Positions 18,390-27,407 of a stretch of DNA of 64,000 bases are shown piece by piece; position 1 is the stretch's first letter; each line of letters starts with the position of its first letter. Under the pieces are notes generated by a model. It was not told the DNA's origin and made no database searches. It was given only the letters and a program-made list of their open reading frames with translations. The translations under genes and the position numbers were made by a program. The stretch is from Ureibacillus galli (GTDB taxonomy: Bacteria > Bacillota > Bacilli > Bacillales_A > Planococcaceae): NCBI RefSeq assembly GCF_014836845.1, contig NZ_JACSQA010000013.1, positions 28,448 through 92,447 on the forward strand, written 5' to 3'.

Positions 18390-18998
18390 TTGTTTATTAT
18401 TAAAGAGGATTTCAGTACATTTATTAAGAAGTATCCCTTAACAGTATTAATTGTTGGAGTTTGTTGTCTTTTAACCATTCTTATTACAATGAAGGGGGGC
18501 TATACAAAAACAAATGTTGTTCTTTTAGGATCATACGATAGAAATTTAATAAATAACGGACAATTTTGGCGGCTTCTTACATATTCTGTAGGTCATATGA
18601 GTTATTCCCACTTTCTACTTAATATAGTTTTCATTATACTATTATCACGGCCACTTGAACGAGTTTTAGGTAAATTGAAATTCATATTATGTTATCTATT
18701 TACCAGTATCTTAGCGGTAATTATCATACATTTTTTCTCGAATATTGATTATGTAGCAGGATCTTCCGGATTCGGTTATGGGTTATTAGGTATCTACATT
18801 TATTTATTTCTAAAGTTTAGAAATAAATTTTATAAAAGTGATAGAAATTTTATTTTTATGTTTGTTGCTTTTGGTTTTACTATAACCTTATTAATTCCAT
18901 CAGTAAGTTTCTCGGGTCATCTAGGGGGATTTATTGGAGGAATTATTTTCGCTGCTTTAGTGTTTAAAAAGGAACATCAAGTTTTATTCGTTACTTAA
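18390..18998 (+). CDS. rhomboid-family intramembrane serine protease
   Basis: A 202-residue, six-helix membrane protein. The rhomboid signatures are all present: FWRLLTYSVGHMSYSHFLLN (the WR and H..xxHxxxN motifs of helices 1-2), AGSSGFGYGLLG with the G-x-S-G catalytic Ser126, and SGHLGGFIGG with the catalytic His177. These proteases cut substrates within the membrane. The protein is at the small end of the family, without an extra cytoplasmic domain. The start is TTG 18390 behind GGGGCTGA. It stands alone, so the substrate is unknown. Confidence 0.9.
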   Translation: MFIIKEDFSTFIKKYPLTVLIVGVCCLLTILITMKGGYTKTNVVLLGSYDRNLINNGQFWRLLTYSVGHMSYSHFLLNIVFIILLSRPLERVLGKLKFILCYLFTSILAVIIIHFFSNIDYVAGSSGFGYGLLGIYIYLFLKFRNKFYKSDRNFIFMFVAFGFTITLLIPSVSFSGHLGGFIGGIIFAALVFKKEHQVLFVT

Positions 18999-19109
18999 TT
19001 AATGGAAAACCGTAACGGCTAGGGAACCATAAAAAATTATTAACACCTTTAAAATTATAACTGGGGTATAATTTTTCTAACCACTTTAGTAAATGTATTA
19101 TTAATTATG

Positions 19110-19139
19110 AATCCAGGATTTAAAAACCTGGATTTTCTT
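19110..19139 (+). terminator. terminator of the rhomboid gene
   Basis: AATCCAGG/CCTGGATT stem with a 9-nt loop followed by TTCTT. Confidence 0.75.
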
Positions 19140-19646
19140 ATTGAAAGGATTGGAACGAACGCTCTTTATTCAGTGTGAAATGAAAACGAATTGTTCCGTT
19201 AGAAGAGTGGTACTAACGGAAATACAGTTATTAAAAGTAATACAACGAGGCCAGTTAGTAGAATTATCATGTACATCGCTAAAAATGCCCAATCTCTAAA
19301 AGAAGTATTATATAAAGTTCAAGCAGAAATTTGAATTGATAAAGATATCACCGAGTATGGAATGGATTGAACTAATAATAGGTACAATAACATTTCCTTA
19401 AAAAAGGGTAGATAATGTGATAAAGTCTCTTTATAAATGTATAATAAAAAGCTATTCTTTAGACAACTAAAGATGGTTGTCTATTAAAAGTAATGCCCAC
19501 TGTTTTTATCATGGTATTAATATAAAAAATGCTTATGTTTAGATGATACAAATTCAAATGAAGGAATGATTTGTATGGAAATTTGAATACCTGCAATATC
19601 ACGTTATACATAAGATAATTGAACATCTTCTGATAACTACTTTTAT

Positions 19647-19686
19647 GTACCCCATTGTACCCCAGTTTAAAAAGTTCGGTACCCCA
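19647..19686 (+). repeat. three direct GTACCCCA repeats, helically phased
   Basis: GTACCCCA occurs at 19647, 19657 and 19679, spaced 10 and 22 bases start to start, with a degenerate TTTACCCA right after. Spacing by one and two helical turns is typical of protein-binding direct repeats. It lies about 250 bases before the response regulator. Confidence 0.55.
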
Positions 19687-19807
19687 ATTTACCCACCATA
19701 GATAAAGTCTATTATCTATCCTAAAATAAAGTTAAAATATGGTAAGATACTGACAATAGGCGTTTTTACCGCTATCCTTGATGATAAAATACACCAAAAT
19801 ACAAGAG

Positions 19808-19836
19808 TTTCTTAAGAATTTCTTCAGAATTATACT
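19808..19836 (+). promoter_or_regulatory. promoter of the two-component operon with tandem 11-bp repeats
   Basis: TTTCTTAAGAA (19808-19818) and TTTCTTCAGAA (19819-19829) are tandem 11-bp repeats ending one base before a TATACT -10 box (19831-19836). The -35 position is poor (TTTCTT). OmpR-family regulators bind direct repeats of this period at such promoters, so autoactivation by the encoded regulator is likely. Confidence 0.65.
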
Positions 19837-19897
19837 TACTGCTTTTTAAGAAACGATGGCTAATATAAAACTATAAGAAAAAGATGAGGTGAGAGCA

Positions 19898-20596
19898 GTG
19901 GAGAAATTAACCGTGCTCGTTACAGATGATGATAAAGACATTCGAGATGGAATTGAAATTTATTTAAGAAATGAAGGCTACAATGTTTTAAAAGCGGCGG
20001 ATGGAGTCGAAGCATTAAATCTATTAGAAGAACAAGAAGTACATTTAATTATCCTTGATATTATGATGCCGAATATGGATGGGATATCTGCTACATTTAA
20101 AATTCGAGCCGAGCGAAACATACCGATTATTATGCTAAGTGCAAAAGCTGAAGATACCGATAAGATTCATGGGTTATCAGTAGGGGCAGATGATTACATT
20201 ACAAAACCATTCCATCCAATGGAGCTCCTCGCCCGAGTAAAATCTCAATTAAGACGGTATGTTCAACTAGGAACGTACAATGCCCAATCTACAAAATACG
20301 AATCAAACGGATTAGCCCTTGATGTAGATGCAAAAGAAGTCCGATTAGATGGAGAGCTTGTTAAACTGACACCAATCGAATATAAAATAACGGAACTTTT
20401 ATTGAAAAATGCTGGACGAGTATTTTCGATTCGAGAAATTTATGAACTTGTTTGGAATGAAGAAGCTTATAATGCTGAAAATGTCGTGGCAGTACACATT
20501 CGAAAAATTCGAGAGAAAATTGAAGCAGATCCAAAAAATCCAAGGTTTTTAAAGGTTGTGTGGGGAATTGGATATAAAATTGAAAAACAAAATTGA
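19898..20596 (+). CDS. OmpR/VanR-type response regulator
   Basis: A 232-residue DNA-binding regulator. The receiver domain has the acidic pocket TDDDKD, phosphoacceptor Asp54 in LIILDIMMPNMDG, and Lys103 in DDYITKPFHPMELLAR. The C-terminal winged helix reads KLTPIEYKITELLLKNAGRV and NVVAVHIRKIREKIEADPKN, ending VVWGIGYKIEK. The layout is that of VanR/ResD-like regulators. The start is GTG 19898 behind GAGGTGAG; an earlier in-frame GTG lies inside that ribosome binding site. It is followed by a small ORF and the cognate kinase. The signal and regulon are unknown. Confidence 0.93.
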   Translation: MEKLTVLVTDDDKDIRDGIEIYLRNEGYNVLKAADGVEALNLLEEQEVHLIILDIMMPNMDGISATFKIRAERNIPIIMLSAKAEDTDKIHGLSVGADDYITKPFHPMELLARVKSQLRRYVQLGTYNAQSTKYESNGLALDVDAKEVRLDGELVKLTPIEYKITELLLKNAGRVFSIREIYELVWNEEAYNAENVVAVHIRKIREKIEADPKNPRFLKVVWGIGYKIEKQN

Positions 20597-20723
20597 AAAG
20601 AGCGTGACGACAATTAGTTTCATCGCAAGTATTATTGGCATGTTTATTATCGGAATGAAGACTTTCCAGTTCATTAATGAACATATCGATGAGACGATTC
20701 AGTTTTTTGAAAGATTATTTTAG
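20580..20723 (+). CDS. 47-residue membrane ORF between regulator and kinase
   Basis: An open frame starts at TTG 20580, overlapping the end of the regulator gene by 17 bases, and ends one base before the kinase ribosome binding site. It gives a short basic start (KNKIEKSV), one membrane helix (TTISFIASIIGMFIIGM), and a charged tail ending ETIQFFERLF. It fits neatly between the two genes, which argues that it is real, but its ribosome binding site is weak and no family is recognised. It could be a small accessory protein of the sensor. Confidence 0.5.
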   Translation: MKNKIEKSVTTISFIASIIGMFIIGMKTFQFINEHIDETIQFFERLF

Positions 20724-20737
20724 AGGAGGATTCATTG

Positions 20738-22954
20738 ATGAAAAATAAAAGGAAATTACTCCTCACTCTTTTTCTTATTACATGGGCAGTATTTTCTGTA
20801 GTGCAATTTGTAAAGCAAGCCCCCAATTATTTAGTAAAATCTTATTTTCAATCGGATACCTTCCAATCTACAAAGGAAAATTTTATTGACCAATTAGGTA
20901 ACTACGTTTTAATGCCCTTTGATGCTGATAAGGCAAAGGAAACGATAAAAGTCACTCAAGGAGAAATCGAAGAGTATCGGTATCTTTATGGCACTTTAAC
21001 GGAACAAGTTGAAAGTATTCAATCTCAATATAGAGGCCGCATCATGGAGGCAGAGGAAAGTAATGATGCGACATTAAAAGAGCTACTAGTAGAAGAGCGG
21101 GATAAAAAAATTGACGATATAAAAAAGAACTTTGAAAGCGATGATTATGTTAAAGAAAAAATCCGAAAACAAAAAGAACAGCTAATCGATGAATATGCAA
21201 CAGAGCAAGAAGAAGGTAAAAAAGCATTTTTAAACGAATTTAGCTATTTTTCTTATCATTTTGTAAATGTGGATACTGGGGAAACCTTTGATTCAAAAAC
21301 ATCGCAAAAATCAAATCTATTTACTGAAAACTATGGGGAAAAAGATCCTTTAATAGTCAATAACTCAGTTCATTTAAATTCCTACGATGATAACCCTTAT
21401 TCAGAAGTACAAAATACTATACCAGAATTTCAAATCGATGGAGCATCAGGAAGATTTGAAGGGTCCATTAGCGTACCGAAATCTATGCTTAGTAATTCAA
21501 TTTTTGGTACCGAGTATCAATATTTTACGATAGCGAAAACAACTTATATCATCATATGGCTTACAGGTATTTTAGCGATTGTCGGACTGTTTACTTTTGC
21601 TAGACCAAAAATGAGTATGTTCAGAGAATCATCCCACATAAAAGAGGCTTTTTTACGCCTTCCAATTGATGTTCGGATCATTTTAATCCTAGTTGTTAGT
21701 TTTATGTCCTTTGGATTAATCGAGTATATTGGCAATTCAGTAATCAATCATATACTTTACTTTAACCCAATAAATTTAATTACATTTAGTTTTGAACAAC
21801 TCGTTTTTCTTTTCGTAACGTTCATAAGTATAGCTGCAATATTGTTTGGAACAATATGGACTTGGGATTCGATTAAGAATGAGCCTAAAATAGAAAATCA
21901 ATTACAAAATGCGATGTTATATCGACTTGCAGATGGGCTAAAAGATTTATTTTTAAATCGTTCTATCGGTGTACAATCCGTTGCCGTCTTAATCATTGTC
22001 TTTCTTGCGGGAATTGGTTTCGTAGGAGCAATGTATAGCGGGGAGCTATTGATAATTTATATTCTTTTAGTATTCTTTATTGGACTACCAGCTTCTATCC
22101 TCTTACTTCGCAGAATTGGGTACCTTAATCGAATTATGCAGCAGACAGAGGATATGGCAAGAGGCCGTCTAACAAATGATATTAAGGTAAAAGGGAAGTC
22201 ACCATTAGCCAAACATGCAGCAAATTTAAATGCATTGCGTGAAGGTGTAAAAAAATCAATGTCAGAACAGGCGAAAAGCGAACGGTTAAAAACAGAGCTT
22301 ATTACCAATGTTAGCCATGATTTACGAACACCGTTAACGTCGATTATCACCTATACGGATTTATTAAAGAACCCGGATCTAACAGATGAACAGCGAAAAC
22401 AATATATCGATGTTTTGGATAAAAAATCCGCTCGCCTTAAAACGTTAATAGAAGATCTATTCGAAGTGTCAAAAATGGCTAGTGGCAATATTGAAATAAC
22501 AAAACAAAAATTAGATTTAACCCAATTGGTTCAACAAGCCATTGGAGAACATGAAGAAGCATTTTCCCTTTCAAATTTGGAATTGCGTATTATGATGCCA
22601 GATAGTCCGCTTTATGCCTATGTAGATGGTCAAAAAATGTGGCGTGTGATTGATAATTTAATTGTCAACACATTGAAATACTCGTTAGAAGGAACAAGAG
22701 TATATGTTACCTTAAAACAACTGGGCTCCAATATTGAATTTTCAGTTAAAAATGTTTCAAAGTATGAATTAAATGAAAACGTACAAGAATTAACAGAACG
22801 TTTTAAACGAGCAGATGCTTCCCGACATACAGATGGATCTGGATTAGGATTAGCAATTGCTCAATCGATTGTTGATTTACACAATGGCCGCCTAGCAGTT
22901 GAGGTGGATGGAGATTTATTTAAAGTAACAGTAACCATTTTAGGTATTAGCTAA
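20738..22954 (+). CDS. membrane sensor histidine kinase (VanS-like output domain)
   Basis: A 738-residue kinase. A first helix at residues 5-24 is followed by a roughly 240-residue external part with a charged coiled stretch. About six more hydrophobic helices follow between residues 268 and 455, a HAMP-like linker, then HisKA with the phosphoacceptor His527 in TNVSHDLRTPLTSIITYTDL, and a HATPase with N box VIDNLIVNTLKYS and DGSGLGLAIAQSIVDLHNGR. GAGGAGG lies eight bases before the ATG. It is the partner of the regulator just upstream. The many membrane helices in the sensor are unusual compared with the two-helix VanS. The ligand is unknown. Confidence 0.92.
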   Translation: MKNKRKLLLTLFLITWAVFSVVQFVKQAPNYLVKSYFQSDTFQSTKENFIDQLGNYVLMPFDADKAKETIKVTQGEIEEYRYLYGTLTEQVESIQSQYRGRIMEAEESNDATLKELLVEERDKKIDDIKKNFESDDYVKEKIRKQKEQLIDEYATEQEEGKKAFLNEFSYFSYHFVNVDTGETFDSKTSQKSNLFTENYGEKDPLIVNNSVHLNSYDDNPYSEVQNTIPEFQIDGASGRFEGSISVPKSMLSNSIFGTEYQYFTIAKTTYIIIWLTGILAIVGLFTFARPKMSMFRESSHIKEAFLRLPIDVRIILILVVSFMSFGLIEYIGNSVINHILYFNPINLITFSFEQLVFLFVTFISIAAILFGTIWTWDSIKNEPKIENQLQNAMLYRLADGLKDLFLNRSIGVQSVAVLIIVFLAGIGFVGAMYSGELLIIYILLVFFIGLPASILLLRRIGYLNRIMQQTEDMARGRLTNDIKVKGKSPLAKHAANLNALREGVKKSMSEQAKSERLKTELITNVSHDLRTPLTSIITYTDLLKNPDLTDEQRKQYIDVLDKKSARLKTLIEDLFEVSKMASGNIEITKQKLDLTQLVQQAIGEHEEAFSLSNLELRIMMPDSPLYAYVDGQKMWRVIDNLIVNTLKYSLEGTRVYVTLKQLGSNIEFSVKNVSKYELNENVQELTERFKRADASRHTDGSGLGLAIAQSIVDLHNGRLAVEVDGDLFKVTVTILGIS

Positions 22955-22965
22955 TTTAAAAATAG

Positions 22966-23003
22966 AGGACGTCCCAAAATTTTATTTTCGGGCGTCCTTT
23001 TTA
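22966..23003 (+). terminator. terminator of the two-component operon
   Basis: AGGACGTCC/GGGCGTCCT stem with a T-rich tail. Confidence 0.85.
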
Positions 23004-23072
23004 CTACTTGAATATGACCATTTCCCTTCAACATGGTATACTTTGGGTATTACAAATAATGGAGGAATAAGA

Positions 23073-24152
23073 ATGGGGAAAATCGTTGGTATATCGATTG
23101 TCTTCATCATTTATAGTGCACTTACAACCTATTTAGGGTTAAATTTTAAAAAGTGGCTCGAAGCAATTCATCTTTTTCGTTGGCCAGTTGTTTTTTGGCT
23201 AATTTTCTTGCTTATTGCGTTTAGTTTTCTCATTGGAAGATTCCATGAAAGTTTAAGACCATTATCGGTAATCGGCAACTATTGGATGTTCTTTTTTGAG
23301 TATGGACTCATATTATGTATCATCGCGAATCTCCTAGTAACGTTTACACCGTTAAAAAATATTGCCATTGTTGGTTCTGTTGTCATTGGACTTTTAGTCA
23401 TTTTGTTTGCTTGGGGTAGCTATAACGCATACTCTCCTGTAGTGCGCAATTTAGAAATCTCTGTTAACAAAAGCGGCGAACCAATTAGATTAGTTGTAGC
23501 TTCTGACTTTCATTTAGGCATCCTTTCGAACAAAAACCACCTTCAAAAATTCGTGGACCTTTCAAATGAAGCAAACCCGGATGTCGTTTTATTAGTCGGT
23601 GATTTAGTAGATGATGATCCGATTTGGTTTTTAGAAGAGGGAATGGATAAGGTGATGTTACAACTTAAAGCAACATATGGTGTATATGGAGTGCTTGGAA
23701 ATCACGAATATTACGGTGGGAAAATCCCTCAATTTGTAGAAGAAATGAAAAATGCCAATGTTCAAATTTTAATGGATGAAACTATTTTAGTTGGAAATCG
23801 TTTGTATTTAACAGGTCAGGAAGATGTAACAAATAAAAACCGATTGGCGATTGCCGAGCTTAAACCTGAAAGAGAACAGTTACCATGGATTGTGATGAAT
23901 CATACCCCTCACGATTTACATATTCCTCAAAAGGCTGGGGTAGACCTTCATCTATCAGGACATACCCATCTTGGACAACTATGGCCGAACAATTTTATAA
24001 CCGATAAACTATTTGAACTTGATTATGGTCATATGAAAAAAGGGGATATGCATGCTTTAGTATCTTCTGGATTTGGCTTTTGGGGTCCACCTACAAGAAT
24101 CGGTAGCCGTTCGGAGCTATGGGTAGTAGACATCACATTTTCAGGCAAATAA
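23073..24152 (+). CDS. membrane-anchored metallophosphoesterase (YkuE/YaeI-like)
   Basis: A 359-residue protein. Four helices occupy roughly the first 130 residues (FIIYSALTTYLGL, WPVVFWLIFLLIAFSFLIG and two more), followed by a calcineurin-type phosphoesterase domain. All metal motifs are visible: VASDFHLG, LLVGDLVDDD, VLGNHEYYGG, VMNHTPHDL and LSGHTHLGQLWP. Relatives hydrolyse phosphodiesters, some acting on lipid intermediates, but the substrate is not predictable. The start is the ATG behind GGAGGAATAAG, not the earlier in-frame codon at 23043. The neighbour uppP also acts on a lipid phosphate, which may be chance. Confidence 0.88.
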   Translation: MGKIVGISIVFIIYSALTTYLGLNFKKWLEAIHLFRWPVVFWLIFLLIAFSFLIGRFHESLRPLSVIGNYWMFFFEYGLILCIIANLLVTFTPLKNIAIVGSVVIGLLVILFAWGSYNAYSPVVRNLEISVNKSGEPIRLVVASDFHLGILSNKNHLQKFVDLSNEANPDVVLLVGDLVDDDPIWFLEEGMDKVMLQLKATYGVYGVLGNHEYYGGKIPQFVEEMKNANVQILMDETILVGNRLYLTGQEDVTNKNRLAIAELKPEREQLPWIVMNHTPHDLHIPQKAGVDLHLSGHTHLGQLWPNNFITDKLFELDYGHMKKGDMHALVSSGFGFWGPPTRIGSRSELWVVDITFSGK

Positions 24153-24232
24153 ACCGAGCTATTTTTAATAGCATTGATGGATATTCTGCCGAAAATTAAG
24201 TAAAAGAAAAAAATGAGGAGACTATTATTTTT

Positions 24233-25060
24233 ATGGAATTATTTGAACTTATTAAAGCGGTCATCCTTGGTTTTGTTGAAGGGATGACAGAATTTGCTCC
24301 TGTATCTTCAACGGGACATATGATTATCGTAGATGATTTATGGTTAAAGACAAAAGAGTTTTTAGAACCAGGTTCTGCTAACACATTTAAAATTGTCATT
24401 CAACTTGGTTCGATATTGGCAGTAGTAGTTGTAATGTGGAAGCGTATGTTAAGTTTAGTAGGATTATATAAAATTGAAGGACAAACGGCTTCTCGTAAAT
24501 TTAATTTAGAACATGTCATCGTAGGGATTATTCCTGCTGGTGTGTTTGGTGTATTGTTCGAAGATTATATTGACGAGAACTTATTTTTCACATCAACGGT
24601 TATTATTGGGCTAATTGTTGGGGCGATTTGGATGATTATTGCTGATAAATTTGGTCCAAAACGTCCTAAAATTACATCGTTAGACGATCTATCTTATGGT
24701 AAAGCATTTAAAATTGGGTTAATCCAATGTTTATCTTTATGGCCAGGATTCTCTCGTTCAGGAGCTACGATTTCAGGTGGAGTTATGTTAGGACTTGACC
24801 ATAAGACGGCTTCGGACTTCACGTTCATTATGGCGGTACCGATTATGGCGGGAGCTAGTGGTTTATCCCTTGTGAAAAACTGGAGCGAAATTAATCCTTC
24901 TGACTTTGGATTTTATGCCCTTGGATTTATTAGTGCCTTTATATTCGCATTAATTTCTATTAAATTCTTCTTAAAGTTAATTTCACGTATTAAATTAGTA
25001 CCGTTTGCCATTTATCGATTAGTTTTAGCGGCTATTTTAATTGTCGTATTATATTTATAA
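24233..25060 (+). CDS. uppP: undecaprenyl-diphosphatase (bacitracin resistance, BacA type)
   Basis: A 275-residue integral membrane enzyme that removes a phosphate from undecaprenyl pyrophosphate and so recycles the cell-wall lipid carrier. Active-site segments are EGMTEFAPVSSTGHM near the N-terminus and WPGFSRSGATISGGVMLG in the second half; about eight helices. Length is normal. GAGGAG lies about 12 bases before the ATG, a little far. It is a single gene closed by a strong bidirectional terminator. Overproduction of this family gives bacitracin tolerance. Confidence 0.95.
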   Translation: MELFELIKAVILGFVEGMTEFAPVSSTGHMIIVDDLWLKTKEFLEPGSANTFKIVIQLGSILAVVVVMWKRMLSLVGLYKIEGQTASRKFNLEHVIVGIIPAGVFGVLFEDYIDENLFFTSTVIIGLIVGAIWMIIADKFGPKRPKITSLDDLSYGKAFKIGLIQCLSLWPGFSRSGATISGGVMLGLDHKTASDFTFIMAVPIMAGASGLSLVKNWSEINPSDFGFYALGFISAFIFALISIKFFLKLISRIKLVPFAIYRLVLAAILIVVLYL

Positions 25061-25063
25061 AAT

Positions 25064-25089
25064 AAAACGCCTCAAAGAGGCGTTTTTTT
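25064..25089. terminator. bidirectional terminator between uppP and the GerB-like gene
   Basis: AAAACGCCTC/GAGGCGTTTT around a 3-nt loop, with T runs on both strands. It overlaps the 3' end of the minus-strand gene. Confidence 0.93.
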
Positions 25090-26233
25090 ATTCGGTACTT
25101 TCACTTTCACCTTCGCGATTTTTCACTTTTTTCTTCTTTTGTTTAGAGAACAGCCGTTTTATACTCGCAAAAAAATATATGATAAACGGATAGATAAAGA
25201 TTGTAACGAATGATATTTTACCAAACAAGTCATTCATTGTTTTAATTTGTGATCGTGATTCAATGAATAAAGTTCCAATATAAATAAGTATTGAGAAAGA
25301 GTAAACAAATTTCCTTTCGCTTATTTTGAATATTCGCATGAAAGCACGATAGGCTGACCAAATATATAAACAAAGGTTTGGTAAAATGATAATCATCCAG
25401 TAACAAATCGTTAAAAGTTCAATTCTTTCGAAGAAGGGAAGACGGATAATACTAAACATCGATAATGTTGCCCAAAGGTACTTCTCAAGCTGTTCTCCAC
25501 TAAAATAAGTTAAAGTCACTAACATAACGAATAAATAAATAGCTAATGTGGAAAGTAATCCTAAATGTACATATTTTTTTTCCTTATCTTTCTCCTTTAC
25601 GAAGGGATAAAGTGCATTGAACACTTTAAAACCTACGATTGTAAACGACATGGAATAAGCACCCTTTAATATACTGATCAAATCATTATCGAAAACCGGG
25701 AAAAGATGACTAATATTAGCGTATTCTAGTGGATACAATAGGACAACTAGAATCCATAGAGGTAAAATATAACTGAAGAAACAAACTCCAATAATTACCC
25801 GTAGTCCTCCGGAAAAAGTATAGATAACAAGAAGTAATATCGTAATGGTGATAAAGGATTGACTTAAATCCGGGAATACCCATACATTAATGACCTCGGT
25901 GTAAGTTCTAATAATGACAAAAAAGGCTAATCCACAATAAATAACTAATATTAGATTCATAAAATTTCCGAAATACTTACCATATACATCAATATGGATT
26001 CCGAAAATGTCGTTGGATTCATACATTTCTAATGTTTTAAACATTACATAGACTACAAGATGGGCAGCAAGAAAACTGACGATAATGGAGATCCATGCAT
26101 CTTGTTTCGCTTCTTTATAGATTACACTTTGAAATCCATAGATTCCGACGCCGATTTGAACTGCAGTCGTTGTAAATAAGAGAAGATAAGCGTTAAATTG
26201 TTGACTTGGGTCGACTTGTAATTGTTTTTTCAC
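25088..26233 (-). CDS. GerB-type spore germination permease (orphan)
   Basis: A 381-residue membrane protein of the endospore GerAB family (APC superfamily), the subunit thought to bind germinant or carry ions in the spore inner membrane. Seen: FNAYLLLFTTTAVQIGVGIYGF at the first helix, SIIVSFLAAHLVVYVMF, FPVFDNDLISILKGAYSMSF near residue 185, and about ten helices, ending in a lysine-rich tail (KQKKKKVKNR). The start is GTG behind AAAGGGG. GerA and GerC subunits normally flank this gene but are absent, so it is an orphan. It supports a spore-forming host. Confidence 0.88.
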   Translation of the reverse strand: MKKQLQVDPSQQFNAYLLLFTTTAVQIGVGIYGFQSVIYKEAKQDAWISIIVSFLAAHLVVYVMFKTLEMYESNDIFGIHIDVYGKYFGNFMNLILVIYCGLAFFVIIRTYTEVINVWVFPDLSQSFITITILLLVIYTFSGGLRVIIGVCFFSYILPLWILVVLLYPLEYANISHLFPVFDNDLISILKGAYSMSFTIVGFKVFNALYPFVKEKDKEKKYVHLGLLSTLAIYLFVMLVTLTYFSGEQLEKYLWATLSMFSIIRLPFFERIELLTICYWMIIILPNLCLYIWSAYRAFMRIFKISERKFVYSFSILIYIGTLFIESRSQIKTMNDLFGKISFVTIFIYPFIIYFFASIKRLFSKQKKKKVKNREGESESTE

Positions 26234-26522
26234 TAATACCCCTTTCTCTTCCCTGTAAGGAATGCAAGGCTCTCTCTAGATTTAGTATTTTCAAATAATA
26301 ATATTGGTTTTAAAACTTCTTTTCTAACTTTGTAATGATCTTGTTTAATACGCAATTTAAAATGGAATTATAAATTCATAATTACCGTAATTTCTAAATT
26401 TATTCTTACAATGTGTGATTTTGAAAGTTGCGAAAAGAAACGAAGAAATGGGAATGGGAAAAGGAGAATGGATTTTCTTATAATGTAATTAAAAATAATA
26501 ATTTGGACAGTTATTCATATAA
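26234..26522 (-). other. intergenic region upstream of the GerB-like gene
   Basis: With the terminator beyond it this makes a 379-base gap. It is AT-rich; no gene was found, and no forespore (sigma-G) promoter could be assigned with confidence. Confidence 0.35.
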
Positions 26523-26562
26523 AAAATGCTTGTGCCATTTAAGTAAAGGACACAAGCATTTT
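26523..26562 (-). terminator. terminator of the AIM24-family gene
   Basis: AAAATGCTTGTG and CACAAGCATTTT are perfect 12-bp arms; the minus strand continues TTATATG. Confidence 0.85.
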
Positions 26563-26612
26563 ATTTTTACGTTTATGATTGCTTCATTTTTAGAATAGAT
26601 AAAGGGGGATAC

Positions 26613-27407
26613 TTAATCGTTAAACAGATTAAAAATTCCACCGATTCCGCCTTCACCAGCATTATTACCGCCTCCGCCTTTTGTAACAGGAGCAGCAGCA
26701 AATACACGGCTTGCTAAACGGCTAAATGGCAATGATTGAATCCAGACTGTACCAGGACCGCGTAAAGAAGCAAGGAAGATGCCTTCACCGCCGAATAAAG
26801 CGGTTTTAACACCACTTACAGGTTGAATATCATAATCAACAGAGGAAGTCATCGCCACTAAACATCCGGTATCGACGAGTAATTTTTGCCCAGCTTGTAA
26901 CTCAATCTTTTCAATGGCTCCACCTGCATGGATGAATGCTAATCCATCACCTTCAAGTTTTTGCATAATGAACCCTTCTCCACCAAAGAAACCAACGCCA
27001 ATTTTACGTTGGAATTCAACTCCAACAGAAACGCCTTTTGCAGCAGCTAAAAAGGAATCTTTTTGACAAATAATTTTACCGTTATATTGACTTAAATCCA
27101 TTGGAATGATTTTTCCTGGATATGGAGCAGCGAAGTAAACATGCTTTTTCCCTTCTCCAACATTAGTAAATGTCGTCATAAATAAACTTTCACCTGTTAT
27201 TAAACGTTTTCCAGCTCCCATTAATTTCCCCATAATACCGCCGCTATTTTTAGAGCCATCACCGAAAACCGTTTCCATTTTAATTGCTTCGTCCATCATC
27301 ATTAAACTGCCTGCTTCGGCAATGGCTGTTTCGTTAGGATCTAGCTCAACTTCAACAAACTGCATATCATCCCCGTGCAATTTGTAGTCAATTTCATGGT
27401 TGTTCAT
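26613..27407 (-). CDS. TIGR00266 / AIM24-family protein
   Basis: A 264-residue soluble protein with the repeated beta structure of the AIM24 family: VEVELDPNETAIAEAGSLMM, KHVYFAAPYPGKIIPMDLSQ, GVGFFGGEGFIMQKLEGDGL, VDTGCLVAMTSSVDYDI, and FGGEGIFLASLRGPGTVWIQ. It ends with a glycine-rich tail. The family is widespread and of unknown biochemical role; eukaryotic AIM24 affects mitochondrial inner-membrane organisation. AGGAGG lies eight bases before the ATG. It is a single gene, divergent from the aldehyde dehydrogenase. Confidence 0.9.
   Translation of the reverse strand: MNNHEIDYKLHGDDMQFVEVELDPNETAIAEAGSLMMMDEAIKMETVFGDGSKNSGGIMGKLMGAGKRLITGESLFMTTFTNVGEGKKHVYFAAPYPGKIIPMDLSQYNGKIICQKDSFLAAAKGVSVGVEFQRKIGVGFFGGEGFIMQKLEGDGLAFIHAGGAIEKIELQAGQKLLVDTGCLVAMTSSVDYDIQPVSGVKTALFGGEGIFLASLRGPGTVWIQSLPFSRLASRVFAAAPVTKGGGGNNAGEGGIGGIFNLFND

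Larger units (their letters stand above)
18999..19897 (+). other. 900-base intergenic region before the two-component system
   Basis: No gene recognised. It contains the rhomboid terminator, a perfect 9-bp hairpin TTCCGTTAG/CTAACGGAA (19194-19221), a short run of coding-like triplets around 19270-19335 (reading MYIAKNAQSLKEVLYKVQAE) with no ribosome binding site, three GTACCCCA repeats and the response-regulator promoter. The middle may be a decayed gene. Confidence 0.45.

Noticed and set aside
18999..19640. Insertion-sequence remnant.
   Set aside because: No terminal inverted repeats, target duplication or transposase motif could be supported.
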